NCBI GenBank assembly: GCA_030672465.1
Contig: DAOVGJ010000087.1
Coordinates: 1 to 5,993, forward strand
DNA length: 5,993 bases
From: Pseudomonadota bacterium
Lineage (GTDB): Bacteria; Desulfobacterota; BSN033; WVXP01; G020346125
Reading direction: 5' to 3'
Positions 4,584 through 5,993 of the stretch are shown here, one piece after another (the stretch's first letter is position 1; every line of letters starts with the position of its first letter). The translations under genes and the position numbers were made by a program. Below the pieces are notes generated by a model. The model was not told where the DNA came from and made no database searches. It saw nothing but the letters and a program-made list of their open reading frames with translations.

Positions 4584-5870
4584 ATGACCGTTAGAGGAGA
4601 TGGGGAGTTGAAATTAAAGAGAGGCACCAAAGGCGTAAAAGGCTTGCTAGGCGTAAAAAAGAGGGGAAGGTTTTTGGCCTACCACCTGGCCGATTTTATA
4701 GGGCTCGATGAATCTCATCCAAGGCCAGTAAATGAATTGACGGGGTTTATCGAGTGCGTAGGCAGCGAACCACAAATGGAGAAGGGCGAGATTAGCACCC
4801 CAAGTTTGGAAAATATTACCCTAGCCTACCTTAGGGAGATGCAAAAAATTTCCCTCCTCACCCGGGATAGGGAGATAGAGCTCTCCAAGACCATCAGGGA
4901 AGGCGAGGATAGCATTCGCGATCTCATCCTCAAATTTCCCCAAGCGAGAGAGGAACTGGCCTCTCTGGGAGAAAAGCTGGAGGAAGGGAGTATCAAACCC
5001 CGAGAGATCGTTCAAGCTAAAGAAGAATATATCCGCCGGATCATCAAGAAGTTGGAAGATACGGCTGAGGATGAGAGCAACTCAAACCCTGCTAAAGGGG
5101 AGATGCTCGAAACCCTGCGACAAATCAGGAAGGCCGAATCGGCAGTGGAAAGGGCCACAAGGGAGATGATCCAGTCCAATTTACGGTTGGTGGTAAGCAT
5201 CGCTAAGGCCTATATGAACCGTGGGCTCTCTTTTTTAGACCTCATCCAAGAGGGGAATTTGGGGCTCATCAAAGCCGTATCTAAATACGATTATACTAAG
5301 GGGTACAAATTTAGCACCTATGCCTCTTGGTGGATAAGACAGGCTATAACGCGGGCAATCTCCGATAAATCCCGAACCATTAGAATTCCCAATCACCTCT
5401 TGGAAAGCAAAACTAAGCTGGCAAAGGCCTTCAATGCCCTTTCCAAGGAATTAGAAAGGGATCCCAGCCCAAAGGAGATAGCAATAAAAGCCGGGCTTCC
5501 CATAAAGACGGTCAACAAGGTTATGGGATTGGCCAAAGAGCCCCTATCCCTTGAGACCCCCATTGGGGATGACGATGGGCGCCTTCAGGATCTGATTCCC
5601 AATGAGGACTCCGAACTGGCCACTGAAAACTTTATCGAAAGCATCGACTTTTCCAAACAGACTCAGAGGCTGTTGTCAACACTGAACCCGAGGGAGGAGA
5701 AGATCCTGAGGATGAGGTTCGGGATTGGGGAAAAAACGGATTATACCTTGGAACAAGTCGGAAAGAAGTTCGGCATCTCCAGGGAAAGGGTACGCCAGAT
5801 TGAAGAGAGAGCCCTGAGGAAGTTGAGACATCCCTTGAGAAACAGGGACATTCAACAGCATGCCGATTGA
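4584..5870 (+). CDS. rpoD: RNA polymerase primary-type sigma-70 factor
   Basis: It directs RNA polymerase to -35/-10 promoters. Region 1.2 is near 76-108 (YLREMQKISLLTRDREIEL). A charged non-conserved segment follows (109-186). Region 2 is at about 190-268, with NLRLVVSIAKAY, LDLIQEGNLGLIKAV and the -10 recognition helix YASWWIRQAITRAI. Region 3 is at 270-345, and region 4 at 360-425 has TLEQVGKKFGISRERVRQIE as the -35-binding helix-turn-helix. The 428 residues are shorter than many proteobacterial RpoD proteins. Region 1.1 is reduced to a basic, barely recognisable 70-residue N-terminus. After region 2.4 it reads IPNHLLESKTKL, where most primary sigmas have IPVHM-E. The ATG at 4584 has no Shine-Dalgarno sequence. 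A TTG at 4608 has AGAGGAG (4593-4599) eight bases upstream and may be the real start, giving 420 residues. It is probably the housekeeping sigma, but an alternative group 2 member is possible. Confidence 0.9.
   Translation: MTVRGDGELKLKRGTKGVKGLLGVKKRGRFLAYHLADFIGLDESHPRPVNELTGFIECVGSEPQMEKGEISTPSLENITLAYLREMQKISLLTRDREIELSKTIREGEDSIRDLILKFPQAREELASLGEKLEEGSIKPREIVQAKEEYIRRIIKKLEDTAEDESNSNPAKGEMLETLRQIRKAESAVERATREMIQSNLRLVVSIAKAYMNRGLSFLDLIQEGNLGLIKAVSKYDYTKGYKFSTYASWWIRQAITRAISDKSRTIRIPNHLLESKTKLAKAFNALSKELERDPSPKEIAIKAGLPIKTVNKVMGLAKEPLSLETPIGDDDGRLQDLIPNEDSELATENFIESIDFSKQTQRLLSTLNPREEKILRMRFGIGEKTDYTLEQVGKKFGISRERVRQIEERALRKLRHPLRNRDIQQHAD
4593..4610 (+). promoter_or_regulatory. Shine-Dalgarno and alternative TTG start of the sigma gene
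   Basis: AGAGGAG at 4593-4599, then eight bases, then TTG at 4608-4610, in frame with the ATG at 4584. This is the only good ribosome binding site near the 5' end and lies inside the longer reading frame. It favours translation from the TTG. Confidence 0.5.
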
Positions 5871-5881
5871 ACTGTTCCCAA

Positions 5882-5896
5882 GGCTCTGAGCCCTTT
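5882..5896 (+). terminator. Weak candidate terminator after the sigma gene
   Basis: GGCTC-T-GAGCC (5882-5892) begins 12 bases after the stop and is followed by CTTTAATA. The stem is only four to five base pairs and the T-run has three bases, so termination here would be inefficient at best. Confidence 0.25.
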
Positions 5897-5910
5897 AATA
5901 GGTTAAACTT

Positions 5911-5954
5911 CCTCGGCGAGGGGAGTAGAAAGGTATCTCTCCCCACAACTGGGG
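5911..5954 (+). promoter_or_regulatory. Mutually exclusive hairpins in the downstream spacer
   Basis: Three inverted repeats overlap: CCTC/GAGG (5911-5914 and 5918-5921), GGGGAG/CTCCCC (5920-5925 and 5939-5944) and CCCC/GGGG (5941-5944 and 5951-5954). The second and third share the same C-run, so only one can form at a time. The segment includes GGGGAGTAG (5920-5928), a string also found in the conserved loop of yybP-ykoY manganese riboswitches. The window ends before this can be resolved. Confidence 0.2.
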
Positions 5955-5993
5955 ATGATTACGACGAATATCTTCCCGCTGTTTTCCGTTCGT

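Overview
The window is bacterial chromosomal DNA with a moderate G+C content (about half, judged by eye). It carries a group-1-like sigma-70 factor, a block of tetrapyrrole biosynthesis genes and a radical SAM enzyme. The wide gene-poor spacers are full of short degenerate repeats, which is common in genomes of uncultured anaerobic or subsurface bacteria. The lineage cannot be fixed from the sequence. Nothing points to a phage, plasmid, CRISPR array or integrase-bearing island.

Layout. Positions 1-441 hold no credible gene but several families of short tandem and dispersed repeats. Positions 442-2188 (minus strand) carry hemD and hemC, which together turn porphobilinogen into uroporphyrinogen III, the precursor of heme, siroheme and cobalamin. 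Immediately upstream, overlapping the hemC start by 14 bases, is an unlisted reading frame (2387-2175) that looks like the last 70 codons of hemA (glutamyl-tRNA reductase) with everything upstream missing. So an ancestral hemA-hemC-hemD operon appears broken here. The break lies against a spacer (2388-2802) with an imperfect palindromic repeat element and candidate promoters that would drive the surviving genes. Positions 2803-4149 (minus) encode a radical SAM enzyme with a B12-binding-type N-terminal domain.

A 434-base divergent spacer (4150-4583) separates the radical SAM gene from the sigma factor gene (4584-5870, plus). The spacer has two candidate tandem promoters with TTGACT -35 boxes. 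The downstream one is close to consensus with a 17-base spacing, contains a small inverted repeat between -35 and -10, and has a Fur-box-like 6-1-6 palindrome at its predicted transcription start. The sigma gene is followed by weak hairpins and a GGGGAGTAG motif near the right edge.

The strongest observations are the hemA remnant that now forms the leader of hemC-hemD, and the apparent metalloregulator operator on a housekeeping-type sigma factor promoter. No wholly new multi-gene system is evident.
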